56,717 nt of DNA from JBLMZI01 sp050258755 (GCA_050258755.1 JBLMZI010000008.1:1-56717); one strand, 5' to 3'. Shown: positions 26,142-35,208, counted from the first letter of the stretch. Numbers and translations: made by a program. Notes: generated from the sequence alone by a model not told the origin.

Positions 26142-26217
26142 TGGTTGCAACCTCCCGGCCATCTTATTGACGCTCAAAAATGGCCAATACATATTGTTGG
26201 GTGATTGATTCTACTGA

Positions 26218-26240
26218 AACAAGCAAAAACCCTGCTTGTT
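26218..26240. repeat. Inverted repeat upstream of coaD
   Basis: AACAAGCA/TGCTTGTT, 8-bp perfect stem with a 7-nt loop, and no T tract on either strand. Possible operator or leader hairpin. Confidence 0.5.
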
Positions 26241-26261
26241 ATAAGGTTTCCGCAATAAAAA

Positions 26262-26287
26262 ATAAAGAGGAGGCCCGCAAGCCTCCC
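26262..26287 (-). terminator. Terminator of the thiolase gene
   Basis: Stem GGAGGC (26269-26274)/GCCTCC (26281-26286) with a T-rich tail on the minus strand (TTTATTTTTTATT), 31 bp past the thiolase stop. Confidence 0.75.
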
Positions 26288-26317
26288 CTTTTATTGTGTT
26301 TTAGAAGCTTAAACCGT

Positions 26318-27493
26318 TTACCGCTCGACAATCAAAGCAGTTCCCATCCCGCCGCCGATGCAAAGGGTTGCCAGACCACGTTTGACATCCCGTTTCTGCA
26401 TTTCATGCAGCAGTGTGACCAAGATCCTGGCACCGGATGCGCCAATCGGATGACCGATGGCTATCGCGCCACCATTGACATTCAGTTTGGCCGGATCAAT
26501 CTTCAGATCTTTCCCAACCGCCAGCGATTGAGCCGCGAAGGCTTCGTTGGCTTCAATCAGATCCATGTCATCCATGGTCAGATTAGCTTTTTTCAACGCT
26601 TTCGTGCTGGCCGGAATCGGCCCAACGCCCATGATTGCCGGATCAACACCACCGGATGCGTAGCTTACGATCTTGACCATCGGCTTCAGGCCCAGTTCAT
26701 CCGCTTTTTCTTTCGACATCACGACGAGCGCGGCTGCACCGTCATTGATCCCGGAAGCGTTCCCCGCAGTAACCGATCCCTCTTTTTTGAAGGCTGGCTT
26801 CAGTTTGGCCAGGCTTTCTTTGGTGGTGTCTGCCTTGACATATTCGTCAAAGTCAAAAACAACATCGCCCTTTCTGGTTTTCACCGTAATCGGAACGATT
26901 TCATCCTTAAACCGGCCGCTTTCCACCGCTGCCGTTGCTTTGCGCTGGCTGGCCTCGGCAAACTCGTCCTGCATTTCCCGGGTGTTGCTCCACTTCTCAT
27001 TGACGTTTTCCGCCGTGACGCCCATGTGGTAGTTGTTGTAGACATCCCAGAGGCCGTCTTTAATCATCATATCGACGACTTTGTTGTCGCCCATCCGATA
27101 ACCCCAGCGGGCTTTGTCGAGCAGAAACGGCGCATTGGACATGCTTTCCGTGCCACCAGCAATCACGATGTCGGCATCGCCGGCCTTGATCAGCTGTGCT
27201 GCCAAAGAAACCGAGCGAAGGCCAGATCCACAAACTTTATTAATCGTAATCGTCGGAACTTCAGCCGGAACACCAGCGTCCAGTGAACACTGGCGGGAGA
27301 TGTTCTGTCCCAGCCCGCCCTGAAGAACGCAGCCGAAAATGACTTCGTCAACCTGTTCCGGTTTGATGCCGGCGCGTTTGATCGCTTCTTTAATGACGGT
27401 TGCGCCCAGTTCACGCGCTGTAACATCTTTCAATGATCCCCCGAAACTGGCAACCGGGGTGCGGCATGCGCTGACAATAACGACTTCCCTCAT
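26318..27493 (-). CDS. thlA: Acetyl-CoA C-acetyltransferase (thiolase)
   Basis: Condenses two acetyl-CoA to acetoacetyl-CoA, or the reverse, in butyrate or beta-oxidation type metabolism. The product is 391 aa, full length. Nucleophile Cys88 lies in NKVCGSG, the catalytic His in GHPIGASGAR, and the second Cys in LCIGGGMG. ATG at 27493 follows AAGAGGTG. It lies downstream of the etf/oxidoreductase unit but is separated by 325 bp and a hairpin, so it probably has its own promoter; I could not find a convincing one. No other beta-oxidation enzyme is in the window. Confidence 0.95.
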   Translation of the reverse strand: MREVVIVSACRTPVASFGGSLKDVTARELGATVIKEAIKRAGIKPEQVDEVIFGCVLQGGLGQNISRQCSLDAGVPAEVPTITINKVCGSGLRSVSLAAQLIKAGDADIVIAGGTESMSNAPFLLDKARWGYRMGDNKVVDMMIKDGLWDVYNNYHMGVTAENVNEKWSNTREMQDEFAEASQRKATAAVESGRFKDEIVPITVKTRKGDVVFDFDEYVKADTTKESLAKLKPAFKKEGSVTAGNASGINDGAAALVVMSKEKADELGLKPMVKIVSYASGGVDPAIMGVGPIPASTKALKKANLTMDDMDLIEANEAFAAQSLAVGKDLKIDPAKLNVNGGAIAIGHPIGASGARILVTLLHEMQKRDVKRGLATLCIGGGMGTALIVER

Positions 27494-27818
27494 TTTAAAA
27501 CACCTCTTTCTTGTTCTTCACGTCACAAACAAACGTATAATGCTTCTCGCCATGCAGTTTTCTCGGATGAAGGTTCCCCGATCCGCGTGCTTCTCATTCC
27601 TTATTTCTGGATTTTGTCCCTATTTTTTCTATCGATGGGGTCGGGAAGGCCCGATCAATCCGTCTTTACATCTAAAACTACCGTAAACGAATTGGACAGC
27701 TTCTTACCAGAGCGCGTTCAGCAAGTATTGTCGCCTATTTTTTCCGTTTTGTAGCGGTATAAATAACAGGGACCATGTGGTCCCTGTTATTATTATCCGC
27801 AATAGTTCTCTCGTATGC
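27494..27818. other. Non-coding stretch between ETF unit and thiolase
   Basis: 325 bp without a gene. It contains a perfect 14-bp inverted repeat (27762-27775/27778-27791, loop of 2) just after the oxidoreductase stop, probably ending or stabilising that transcript although the T tract is poor. A small TCGGG/CCCGA hairpin also lies in the thiolase leader. Confidence 0.7.
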
Positions 27819-29966
27819 CTATTCCAGCGACATTGCAAGGATTTCAGCAATATCGAGAACCTTCGCCGAGGCTTCGGCACCCTTACAGCCGTCATCCAAC
27901 ATGGTCAGACAGAACGGGCAGTTGGTGATGATGACTTCCGGATCGGTGGCCAAGGCCTGATCGGTCCGGGTGTCATTGATCCGCTTGTAGCCTTCCGAAG
28001 CATGCTCTTCGAGCCACATCCGGCCACCGCCAGCGCCGCAGCAGAATCCGAATTCACGGCTCCGTTCCATTTCGACGAGATTGGTGCCAGCAGCGGACAG
28101 AATCGCGCGCGGCTCATCGTATACGTCGTTATGGCGACCGAGCATACAGGAATCGTGATAGGTAATCTTGGTGCCGAGCATTTTATTCGGCTTCAGTTTG
28201 CCTTCCGCGATCCACTGGGCAATGATTTCCGTGTAGTGGTACACTTCGAACTTGCCGTCTTCGAATTGGGCATAGTCGTTTTTCAGCGTGTTGTAGCAGT
28301 GCGGACACGTGGTCACGATCTTCTTCACGCCGTAGTTGTTGAATGCATCGATGTTTTCCCGGGCAACCGTCTGGTACAGGTATTCCTGACCGAGACGACG
28401 GGCCGAGTCGCCGCAGTGGCGCTCTTCGGTGCCCAGGTAGCCAAGCGTGACGCCAACCTTGTCGAACAGCTTGACAACCGATTCGCCGACTTTCTTGTAG
28501 CGATCGTCGAACGCCATGGCGCATCCGCCGAACAGCAGGAAGTCAAAGTTGGTATCTTCGGAGGCCATCTTGACCAGATCCTGTACGCCGCGCTCTTTGA
28601 GCCACTCGGCGCGGTTCGCCCAGCCAACGCCCCACGGGTTGTAGTTGCGCTCGATGTTGGTGAAGGCAGCCTGCGCTTCGCCCGGCATATCGCCCTGCCA
28701 CATAACAAGGTTCCGGCGCATTTCGATGATCTTCGGAATGTGCTCGATGAAGAACGGGCAGTGTTCCATGCAGGCCCGGCAGTTGGTGCAGTCCCAGATG
28801 ACGTCGGTCGTAACGACATCATAAAGCAGGCTCTGTTCCATAACCGGTTTGACTTCCGTTTCTGCCTCAACGTCATGCGTCATGGCAGCTTCGGTTTCCG
28901 CGGCCGGATTCTTCTTCAGATCGGCCAGGAATGGGGCTTTCTCATCCATGTGCTTCTTCAGCGCCTGGATCAGGGTCATCTTCGGGTTCAGGTGCTTACC
29001 GGTCAGGTAAGCCGGGCAGTTTTCCTGGCAACGGCCGCAGCGGCTGCAGACGTCGAAGTCCAGGAAGTCTTTCCAGGTGAACTCTTCGATGTTTTCAACA
29101 CCAAAGGTTTCCGCTTCTTCAATGTTCGGTACGTGACGGATGTAGCCGCCCTTGGGTGCCAGGTCACGCACGAAGTAAGCAACCATGCTGGCGAAGATGT
29201 GCCACAGCTTGGTAAACGGAACCAGTGCGATGAACAGGAACGCCAACGCCATGTGGAACCACCAGAGAATCCGGTGCCACATTTCGATGCCGTCCAGGCT
29301 GAACCCGACCATCCATTTTCCAACCAGCCAGTAGCCAAAGAACGATGCGATCTTTTCAAACCACAACGCTTCCTGCTCAGGTGCGAGTTTCAGCAGAGCG
29401 GCAACGCGCAGACCTTCAATCAGATACCCGGTAATCAGGATGACGAAGATCAGCAGGAGCAGCCAGCCGTCGCTGGATTTATTGTCGATTGCAAGGCGAT
29501 CCGGTTTCTGGATGTAACGGACATAGGCCAGAACCATTACGCCCAAAATGGCTAGAACACCCATGGTGTCAACGATTACAGACATTCCAATGTAGAGGTT
29601 TCCATAAATGGGGGGCCATTTAATGAAGTGATGCATGGCGTCAACGCCGGCGGCCATAAAGAGGAAGACAAAACCCCAGAACAGGAAGAAGTGAGCGAAG
29701 CCTGGGCCAATCTTTCTCACCACACGGTTGTGAATAAACGAAAACTTGAACCAGGACCAGATCCGTTCTCCAACCTGGTCAATACGGTTCATTTCGCCTT
29801 TAGCTAGCAGCCATACCATGACCTTTTGAACAAAACCAACGAGAAAAACAATGATCGGGATGAACATGAACACGTAGATCAGCCAATCGTACGGTACGTT
29901 CGCCCCGACTTCACGCATCGGTTGTTCAAACACTTCAAAGGGTTTAAAGCTAAAGAACTTCTCCAT
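27819..29966 (-). CDS. Membrane Fe-S oxidoreductase, ETF:(mena)quinone oxidoreductase-like
   Basis: A 715-aa fusion. The N-terminal half (~25-285) has about six membrane helices with histidines suited to heme b ligation (NarI-like: MHHFIKW, MWHRILWWFH, KLWHIFASM). Next come two ferredoxin-type [4Fe-4S] motifs (CSRCGRCQENCP, CTNCRACMEHCP), then two CCG domains as in HdrD (CPHCYNTLKN, DSCMLGRHN, FCCGAGGGRMW, NCPFCLTML). This is the architecture of the ETF-linked membrane oxidoreductase (EMO type) that passes electrons between ETF and menaquinone. It follows etfB-etfA on the same strand. The family call is firm; the electron acceptor is inferred. Confidence 0.9.
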   Translation of the reverse strand: MEKFFSFKPFEVFEQPMREVGANVPYDWLIYVFMFIPIIVFLVGFVQKVMVWLLAKGEMNRIDQVGERIWSWFKFSFIHNRVVRKIGPGFAHFFLFWGFVFLFMAAGVDAMHHFIKWPPIYGNLYIGMSVIVDTMGVLAILGVMVLAYVRYIQKPDRLAIDNKSSDGWLLLLIFVILITGYLIEGLRVAALLKLAPEQEALWFEKIASFFGYWLVGKWMVGFSLDGIEMWHRILWWFHMALAFLFIALVPFTKLWHIFASMVAYFVRDLAPKGGYIRHVPNIEEAETFGVENIEEFTWKDFLDFDVCSRCGRCQENCPAYLTGKHLNPKMTLIQALKKHMDEKAPFLADLKKNPAAETEAAMTHDVEAETEVKPVMEQSLLYDVVTTDVIWDCTNCRACMEHCPFFIEHIPKIIEMRRNLVMWQGDMPGEAQAAFTNIERNYNPWGVGWANRAEWLKERGVQDLVKMASEDTNFDFLLFGGCAMAFDDRYKKVGESVVKLFDKVGVTLGYLGTEERHCGDSARRLGQEYLYQTVARENIDAFNNYGVKKIVTTCPHCYNTLKNDYAQFEDGKFEVYHYTEIIAQWIAEGKLKPNKMLGTKITYHDSCMLGRHNDVYDEPRAILSAAGTNLVEMERSREFGFCCGAGGGRMWLEEHASEGYKRINDTRTDQALATDPEVIITNCPFCLTMLDDGCKGAEASAKVLDIAEILAMSLE

Positions 29967-29994
29967 TAAAAGTATTCCCTCCTTAAATTAGGTA

Positions 29995-30024
29995 CAGGAT
30001 CCCGGGTGGTGACCCGGGATCCTG
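29995..30024. repeat. Perfect 12-bp hairpin between etfA and the oxidoreductase gene
   Basis: CAGGATCCCGGG/CCCGGGATCCTG with a TGGTGA loop. It has no T tract on the minus strand, so it is more likely an mRNA-stability or processing element, or a partial terminator, than a full stop. Confidence 0.7.
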
Positions 30025-30035
30025 ACTTAAGCGTG

Positions 30036-30992
30036 CTACTTCTTGAGTTCTGCAACTGCTACGGGAATAACTTTGAAGAGGTCCCCAACAACGCCCATGT
30101 CGGCTACGTTGAAAATCGGAGCTTCGGGGTCGGTGTTGATTGCTGCGATGAACTTGGAGGAGGACATCCCGGCCAAGTGCTGAATCGCACCGGAAATCCC
30201 AGCTGCCACATACAGATTCGGGTTGACGACCTTACCGGTCTGTCCGACCTGATACTCATGGCCAAGCCAGCCGGAGTCGATTGCTGCACGGGATCCGCCA
30301 ACGCCAGCGCCCAGCAGGTCAGCGAGCTCTTCAATAAACTTAAAGCCTTCCGGCCCTTTGCAGCCGCGGCCGCCAGATACGACGACTTCAGCTTCAGTGA
30401 GTTCCGGACGGGACGAAACGGTCGCTTCAAAGGAAACAATCTTCTGGTAGACATCTGCATCGGTTGCAGCGACAGCCGCGTTGACAACAGCGCCAGCTTT
30501 GTTGGATTCGACAACTTCGTTCACGCCAGCGCGGATGGTTGCCATAACCGGAGCGCCGGAAACTTCGATCTTCTGGAAAGCTTTGCCGGCATAGACCGGA
30601 CGGGTGAAGACGCCCTTGTCACCGGAGAGTTCCATTGCAATAACGTCGGTTGCCATACCGACTTCCAGTTTCTGTGCGAGGCGGGCTGCCATGTCTTTGC
30701 CCAGGGAAGTGTGTCCAAAAAGAATCACTGCCGGGTCATATTCCTTTACCATGGCTGCTGCCTGAACAACATAGGCACCGGTGTTGTAGTTGGCGAATAC
30801 ATCGCCCTCAGCGACAAGAACCTTGTCGGCGCCGAATTTACCCAGTTCAGCGGCGAGGCCTGAAACGCCTTTACCCATCAGAACTGCGGTTACTTCTTCG
30901 CCTGTCTTTGCAGCAGCGCTGAGAAGTTCAAACGTAACCTTGCGGACTTTGCCATCTCTCTGGTCAACAACGACCCAAATACCCTTTGCCAT
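30036..30992 (-). CDS. etfA: Electron transfer flavoprotein alpha subunit
   Basis: FAD-binding subunit of the soluble ETF that carries electrons from acyl-CoA dehydrogenase-type enzymes. The product is 318 aa. The C-terminal FAD domain shows VVSGGRGCKGPEGF, GASRA-like GGSRAAIDSGW, the conserved GQTGKVVNP, and GISGAIQHLAGM. Of two adjacent ATGs, the second (30992) is 7 nt from GGAGG and is chosen. It follows etfB by 37 bp and precedes the membrane oxidoreductase. Confidence 0.95.
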   Translation of the reverse strand: MAKGIWVVVDQRDGKVRKVTFELLSAAAKTGEEVTAVLMGKGVSGLAAELGKFGADKVLVAEGDVFANYNTGAYVVQAAAMVKEYDPAVILFGHTSLGKDMAARLAQKLEVGMATDVIAMELSGDKGVFTRPVYAGKAFQKIEVSGAPVMATIRAGVNEVVESNKAGAVVNAAVAATDADVYQKIVSFEATVSSRPELTEAEVVVSGGRGCKGPEGFKFIEELADLLGAGVGGSRAAIDSGWLGHEYQVGQTGKVVNPNLYVAAGISGAIQHLAGMSSSKFIAAINTDPEAPIFNVADMGVVGDLFKVIPVAVAELKK

Positions 30993-31029
30993 CATTTACC
31001 CTCCTTAATCGTAATCGACTAACCGCTTA

Positions 31030-31782
31030 CTACTTCTTGATTTCAATCTTGACGTCGTTCAGCATCCAAGCAGCGAGCTGCTTGCCAGTGTCATCGGCTT
31101 CGCCTTCGATCTTCTTACCGCCAGCTTTAGCCTGCGGCAGAGCGGTCTCGACAACCTTCACTTTGGATGCGACAGAAGCGCCAGCAGCTTTGTCGATGGG
31201 CTTTTTCTTCGCAGCCATGATGCCCTTCATCGAAGGATAACGCGGTTCATTGAGGCTGACCTGGCAGCTTACGAGAGCCGGCAGTGCAACTTCAACAACT
31301 TCAGTTCCGCCGTCAACTTCACGGGTGCACGTTGCCGTGCTGCCATTCAGTTCGAGCTTGGTTACAACGTTGGCATGAGGAATGCCAAGGATTTCGGCTA
31401 CCCGGGTCGGAACCTGGGAGGAGCCATCGTCTGCAGCCACGTGACCGCAAATGATCAGGTCAGCGCCTACACCTTTAAGAACTTCGGCAAGGCTTACTGC
31501 ACGAGCATACTCGTCGGCGTCGGTCGCCTGGTCCACCTGAACACCCCGGTCCGCACCCATGGCCAGAGCCTGACGAATCGCTTCGCTGACTTTGTCTGCG
31601 CCCGCGGAAACGACTACCACTTCCGCGCCGCCCTTTTCTTTAATCCGAATGGCCTCTTCTACAGCCACTTCATCATAAGGATTGATGATGAGATTAATCC
31701 CCTCGTCGGAAATCTTCCCATCTTTCAGGACAACCTTGGCTTCCGTGTCAAATGTCTGCTTTACACATACAGCGATTTTCAA
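31030..31782 (-). CDS. etfB: Electron transfer flavoprotein beta subunit
   Basis: AMP/nucleotide-binding partner of EtfA. The product is 250 aa. N-terminal KIAVCVKQTFDTEAKV, the central GADRGVQV and CGHVAADDGSSQVP segments, and the ETF-beta signature region VSLNEPRYPSMKGIMAAKKK are present. The start follows AAAGGAGGAAAGGAATTT with a TTG or ATG-equivalent at 31782. It is the first gene of etfB-etfA-oxidoreductase. Whether this ETF is bifurcating cannot be told from motifs alone. Confidence 0.94.
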   Translation of the reverse strand: MKIAVCVKQTFDTEAKVVLKDGKISDEGINLIINPYDEVAVEEAIRIKEKGGAEVVVVSAGADKVSEAIRQALAMGADRGVQVDQATDADEYARAVSLAEVLKGVGADLIICGHVAADDGSSQVPTRVAEILGIPHANVVTKLELNGSTATCTREVDGGTEVVEVALPALVSCQVSLNEPRYPSMKGIMAAKKKPIDKAAGASVASKVKVVETALPQAKAGGKKIEGEADDTGKQLAAWMLNDVKIEIKK

Positions 31783-32159
31783 ATTCCTTTCCTCCTTTTC
31801 AAGGTTTTTGCAACTATTTGGTCCTAAAAAACGCCGAATTTACGATCCAATTTCTCTACCGGTAAAGAACGAATCACCCCCACCCAATTAATTCAGCATA
31901 TTTAGTTACAAGCCGAGTCCGCCTGTAAACTGTACCCAAAACCCGCTGGCTCACCATCGGGTTATTCGGACCTAAATATTTGAACAATTCCGAGCATTAA
32001 CCGGGGAAAAATCAGCAAACACCCAACTCTTTTCTTTCGAGATGGAGACTCATTTTCCTCTTTTGTATTAAACCGAAATCTTTTTTTTCTTTCTCGGTCA
32101 TTATTGCGGTTTTTACCTTAAAATTAAGACTTTTGCGTTAATTTTCAACCCCGCGCCGG
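31783..32159. other. AT-rich 377-bp non-coding stretch before etfB
   Basis: No credible gene on either strand. A possible minus-strand promoter TTTACC-N18-TAAATT sits at 31837-31866, about 50 nt before etfB. An AAAATTAA/TTAATTTT inverted repeat near 32118-32145 lies just past cheR2. A hairpin AACCCG...CGGGTT lies in between. I matched none of this to a known riboswitch. Confidence 0.5.
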
Positions 32160-32945
32160 TCAGACAATCCGCTGATAGAAAAACGTGGCCATCGAACGCA
32201 ATCCGAGCTCGCGCGCCTGAAAAATCTGCTCTGTGCTGCCGATAAAGAGAACGCCATTTTTGTGCAGGGCCCCGACAAACTTCCGGTACAGCTTTTCTTT
32301 GGCATCTTCCGTAAAATAAATCACGACATTCCGGCACAAAATGAGATCAAAATCGCCTGGGAAGGTATCTTTCAGTAAGTCCTGCCGCTGAAACCGGACC
32401 AAGTTTTTGATTTCGTCCTTCACCAGAAGCATCCCATCCGGCTGTTCGGAGAAATACTTTTTGACCATGTGCGGCTCCATGCCGGCAGTCGATTTAGCCG
32501 TATACCGACCTGTCTGTGCCTTGTTCAGCACTTCGATGTCAAGGTCCGTCGCCCAGATTTTGTCAAATTTGCCCGGAAAATATTCCTTCATCATCATCGC
32601 CAGCGAATAGGGCTCTTCGCCGGTGGAACATCCGGCGCTCCATATTTTCAGCTGACCGCGTTCCTTCAACAGTTCTGGAACAATGGTTTGCCGCATAACG
32701 TCCCAGTGGTTATTGTTCCGAAAAAACTCGGACACGTTAATGGTTAAATGATCAATGAATTTCCGGTTCAGTTCCGCGTTTTCATCCAGCATCCGAATAA
32801 AAGCCTGATAGTCGACCGCGCCGACCGAACGCATGAAGCTGTTGATCCGCCGTTCCATTTGAGGCCGCTTGTACGACGTCAGATCAATCCCGTTTTTCTG
32901 TTGGACTTTGGTTTGGAACCACTCCCAGCCATTGTTTTCAGCCAC
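32160..32945 (-). CDS. Second CheR-type methyltransferase, coupled to hemL
   Basis: A 261-aa CheR-family protein: N-terminal helical domain, SAM motif WSAGCSTGEEPYSLAM, WATDLDIEVL, and the conserved LCRNVVIYF. All core motifs look intact. The GTG start at 32945 lies 3 nt after the hemL stop and follows GGAGGAATAATCG, so it is the last gene of the heme operon and probably translationally coupled. No cheB, receptor or cheA is nearby. It is clearly distinct from the CheR at 10791-11618. Its substrate is unknown. Confidence 0.9.
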   Translation of the reverse strand: MAENNGWEWFQTKVQQKNGIDLTSYKRPQMERRINSFMRSVGAVDYQAFIRMLDENAELNRKFIDHLTINVSEFFRNNNHWDVMRQTIVPELLKERGQLKIWSAGCSTGEEPYSLAMMMKEYFPGKFDKIWATDLDIEVLNKAQTGRYTAKSTAGMEPHMVKKYFSEQPDGMLLVKDEIKNLVRFQRQDLLKDTFPGDFDLILCRNVVIYFTEDAKEKLYRKFVGALHKNGVLFIGSTEQIFQARELGLRSMATFFYQRIV

Positions 32946-32948
32946 CGA

Positions 32949-34241
32949 TTATTCCTCCTTTAACGCACAAAGAACTTCCGCGGCTGTTTCAGCCGTCTTT
33001 TCGATATCTTCGATGGTATGGGCGTTGGATACGAACCAGACTTCAAACTGTGAAGGCGGCAGATAAATCCCGCGTTCCAGCATCCCGTGGAAGAATCTCG
33101 TATACAAGCCGGTGTCGGCCTTCATCGCGCTGGTGTAATCGGTGACTTCGTCCTCGGAAAAGAATAAACAGAGCATAGACCCCAGTCGGTTTAGCACCGC
33201 TGGAAGGTATTCGTTTTCGATGACCGTGCGGATCCGGTTATGGAGCACATAGGCTTTGACTTCAAGTCCTTCGTAAATCTGACCATCCCTCAAAAGTTTG
33301 AGGGTCGCCATTCCGGCTGCAACCGCCAACGGGTTGCCGGACAAGGTTCCGGCCTGGTATACAGGGCCTTCCGGTGCCATCATTTCCATAATCCTTTTTT
33401 CCCCGCCATAGGCCCCGACCGGCAGACCGCCGCCGATGATTTTCCCAAGGCAGGTCAGATCGGGTACGATCCCGGTGATTGTCTGCATACCGCCATATGT
33501 AACCCGAAAGCCGGTGATCACTTCATCAAAAATCAGCAGTGCGCCAAATTCCCGGGTCATCTCGCGCAGCCCGACCAGGAATTCCTTCTCCGGCAGAACC
33601 AGGCCCATATTGCCGGCAACTGGCTCAACGATAATCGCCGCAATCTCTTCTCCAGCCTGATCGAATGCATCCCTGACCGAGTACAGATCATTATACTGAC
33701 AAATGATCGTATCGGCAGCACATCCGGGCGTGACGCCCGGACTGCTTGGGACCCCCTGCGTCATAAGCCCGGATCCGGCTTGAATGAGAAACGCGTCGGC
33801 ATGCCCATGATAGCAGCCGGCGAATTTGATGACCTTATTGCGGCCTGTAAAGGCCCGGGCGAGGCGAATCGCGCTCATGGCGGCTTCCGTTCCGGAATTG
33901 ACCAACCGCACCCGTTCCATCCCTGGAAAAGCCGCGCAAATCATCTCGGCCAATTCAACTTCGCCAGGATGGGTTGCGCCGTAAGAGGTGCCGCGGACGG
34001 CGGCTTCCCTGATGGCTTCCACAATCTCAGGGTGCGCATGTCCCAGAATCAGCGGTCCCCAGGAACCGACATAATCAATATATTCATTGCCATCGACATC
34101 ATAAAGCCGGGCCCCCTGCGCGCGTTCAATAAACCGCGGATTGGACCCGACCGAGCGGAAAGCCCGTACCGGACTGTTGACACCGCCCGGAATGACGGCT
34201 CGGGCTCTCTCAAACAATCGTTCCGATTGATCAGTTCTCAT
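32949..34241 (-). CDS. hemL: Glutamate-1-semialdehyde 2,1-aminomutase
   Basis: PLP enzyme turning glutamate-1-semialdehyde into 5-aminolevulinate (C5 pathway). The product is 430 aa. The N-terminal VIPGGVNSPVRAF, IFDEVITGFRV and the PLP-lysine motif LGKIIGGGLPVGAYGG are present, as is GTLSGNPLA. ATG at 34241 follows AAGGAGTGATCCA. It completes the 5-aminolevulinate branch with hemA at the far end of the same operon. Confidence 0.97.
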   Translation of the reverse strand: MRTDQSERLFERARAVIPGGVNSPVRAFRSVGSNPRFIERAQGARLYDVDGNEYIDYVGSWGPLILGHAHPEIVEAIREAAVRGTSYGATHPGEVELAEMICAAFPGMERVRLVNSGTEAAMSAIRLARAFTGRNKVIKFAGCYHGHADAFLIQAGSGLMTQGVPSSPGVTPGCAADTIICQYNDLYSVRDAFDQAGEEIAAIIVEPVAGNMGLVLPEKEFLVGLREMTREFGALLIFDEVITGFRVTYGGMQTITGIVPDLTCLGKIIGGGLPVGAYGGEKRIMEMMAPEGPVYQAGTLSGNPLAVAAGMATLKLLRDGQIYEGLEVKAYVLHNRIRTVIENEYLPAVLNRLGSMLCLFFSEDEVTDYTSAMKADTGLYTRFFHGMLERGIYLPPSQFEVWFVSNAHTIEDIEKTAETAAEVLCALKEE

Positions 34242-34295
34242 TGGATCACTCCTTTATCCAAGTGATGCCTTTTGCAATATTTACGGCTTGACCAG

Positions 34296-34760
34296 CTATC
34301 GAAAACGGACACTGCTTTTCTTGAACTCGCGTATGCTCCCAAGCACCTGATAATCTGAACATCCGGCAATTCCAACAAGCTGACGGACTGCCCGATCAAG
34401 CCTCGGATGATCGACGGCATGCACCATGCAGTACAGATTATAGGGCCATTCTTCCCGGCTCTCCCGCCAGTAGCAATGGGTGACCGCGGAACTTTGGGCC
34501 AGAAGCTGTCCAACCCGCTCCGCTTCGGTTTCCGGAAGCTGAAAGGCGACCATGGCATTGGCCCGAAACCCGGCTTGCTGGTGCCGGACCACCGCCCCCA
34601 CCCGGCGGATCAGTCCTTCGTCCCGCATTTTCCGGATTTCATCGAGCAGTTCCTTTTCCGAAACGCCAATTTGTTCTGCAGCTGCGGCAAATGGTTGTTC
34701 AAGCACCGGAAGGTCGCCTTGCAGCAGTTCAATGATTTGCTCACGCAGGTTATTCTTCAT
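34296..34760 (-). CDS. ahbB: Siroheme decarboxylase subunit AhbB
   Basis: With AhbA, it decarboxylates siroheme to 12,18-didecarboxysiroheme in the alternative heme pathway. The product is 154 aa. It has an Lrp/AsnC-like fold: an N-terminal winged helix (GVSEKELLDEIRKMRDEGLIRRVGA region) and a C-terminal ferredoxin-like domain with VVRHQQAGFRANAMVAF and the WPYNLYCMVHA segment. The start was moved to ATG 34760, which overlaps ahbA by 11 nt; it has little ribosome site of its own, so translational coupling is likely. Confidence 0.88.
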   Translation of the reverse strand: MKNNLREQIIELLQGDLPVLEQPFAAAAEQIGVSEKELLDEIRKMRDEGLIRRVGAVVRHQQAGFRANAMVAFQLPETEAERVGQLLAQSSAVTHCYWRESREEWPYNLYCMVHAVDHPRLDRAVRQLVGIAGCSDYQVLGSIREFKKSSVRFR

Positions 34761-35202
34761 CAATCTGAAATACCGCCCTGATCTTAAACGCTTTTCGAAC
34801 CGGCAAACTGTAGATCGCAAGCCCAGTCCGGCCCTCGATTTCGCGGATCACCGCATCGCGGTCCTCCACCGATCTTCCGGTCACAGTGAACCAGAGATTC
34901 AGGGCATGATCACGTTGGTAGTTGTGCGTGACCTGATCATAACCACTGATGACCGCGGCGGTTTCTTCGATTCTTGCCGTTTCCACCCGTGCGGCACATA
35001 ATGTGGATGTCATACCCATCGCCGGTGAGTTAAACACCGCGCCAATCCGCCGGATCACTCCCCGCTCCTTCAGCCGGGCGACCCGCGTAAGGCATTCCGC
35101 CTCGCTAATGCCTACTGCAGCGCCTATCGCGGCAAACGGGCGTGCCTCCAAAGGAAATCCTGTCTGTATAAGATTCAGGATGCGGGCATCCAGTAGTTCC
35201 AT
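34750..35202 (-). CDS. ahbA: Siroheme decarboxylase subunit AhbA
   Basis: A 150-aa partner of AhbB with the same Lrp-like layout: N-terminal helix-turn-helix (VGISEAECLTRVARLKERG) and a C-terminal domain with the family motif THNYQRDHALNLWFTV, where the His/Tyr/Arg residues belong to the active-site region. ATG at 35202 follows AAAGGAGTA and lies 6 nt after the radical SAM gene stop. These proteins look like DNA-binding regulators and are often misannotated as AsnC family; the genomic context argues for the enzyme. Confidence 0.88.
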   Translation of the reverse strand: MELLDARILNLIQTGFPLEARPFAAIGAAVGISEAECLTRVARLKERGVIRRIGAVFNSPAMGMTSTLCAARVETARIEETAAVISGYDQVTHNYQRDHALNLWFTVTGRSVEDRDAVIREIEGRTGLAIYSLPVRKAFKIRAVFQIDEE

Positions 35203-35208
35203 TGCCAG

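Noticed and set aside
26180..27286. 368-codon plus-strand frame opposite thiolase
   Set aside because: Antisense to a full-length thiolase with intact catalytic residues.
27777..29555. 592-codon plus-strand frame opposite the membrane oxidoreductase
   Set aside because: Antisense shadow of a gene with intact Fe-S motifs; no start signals.
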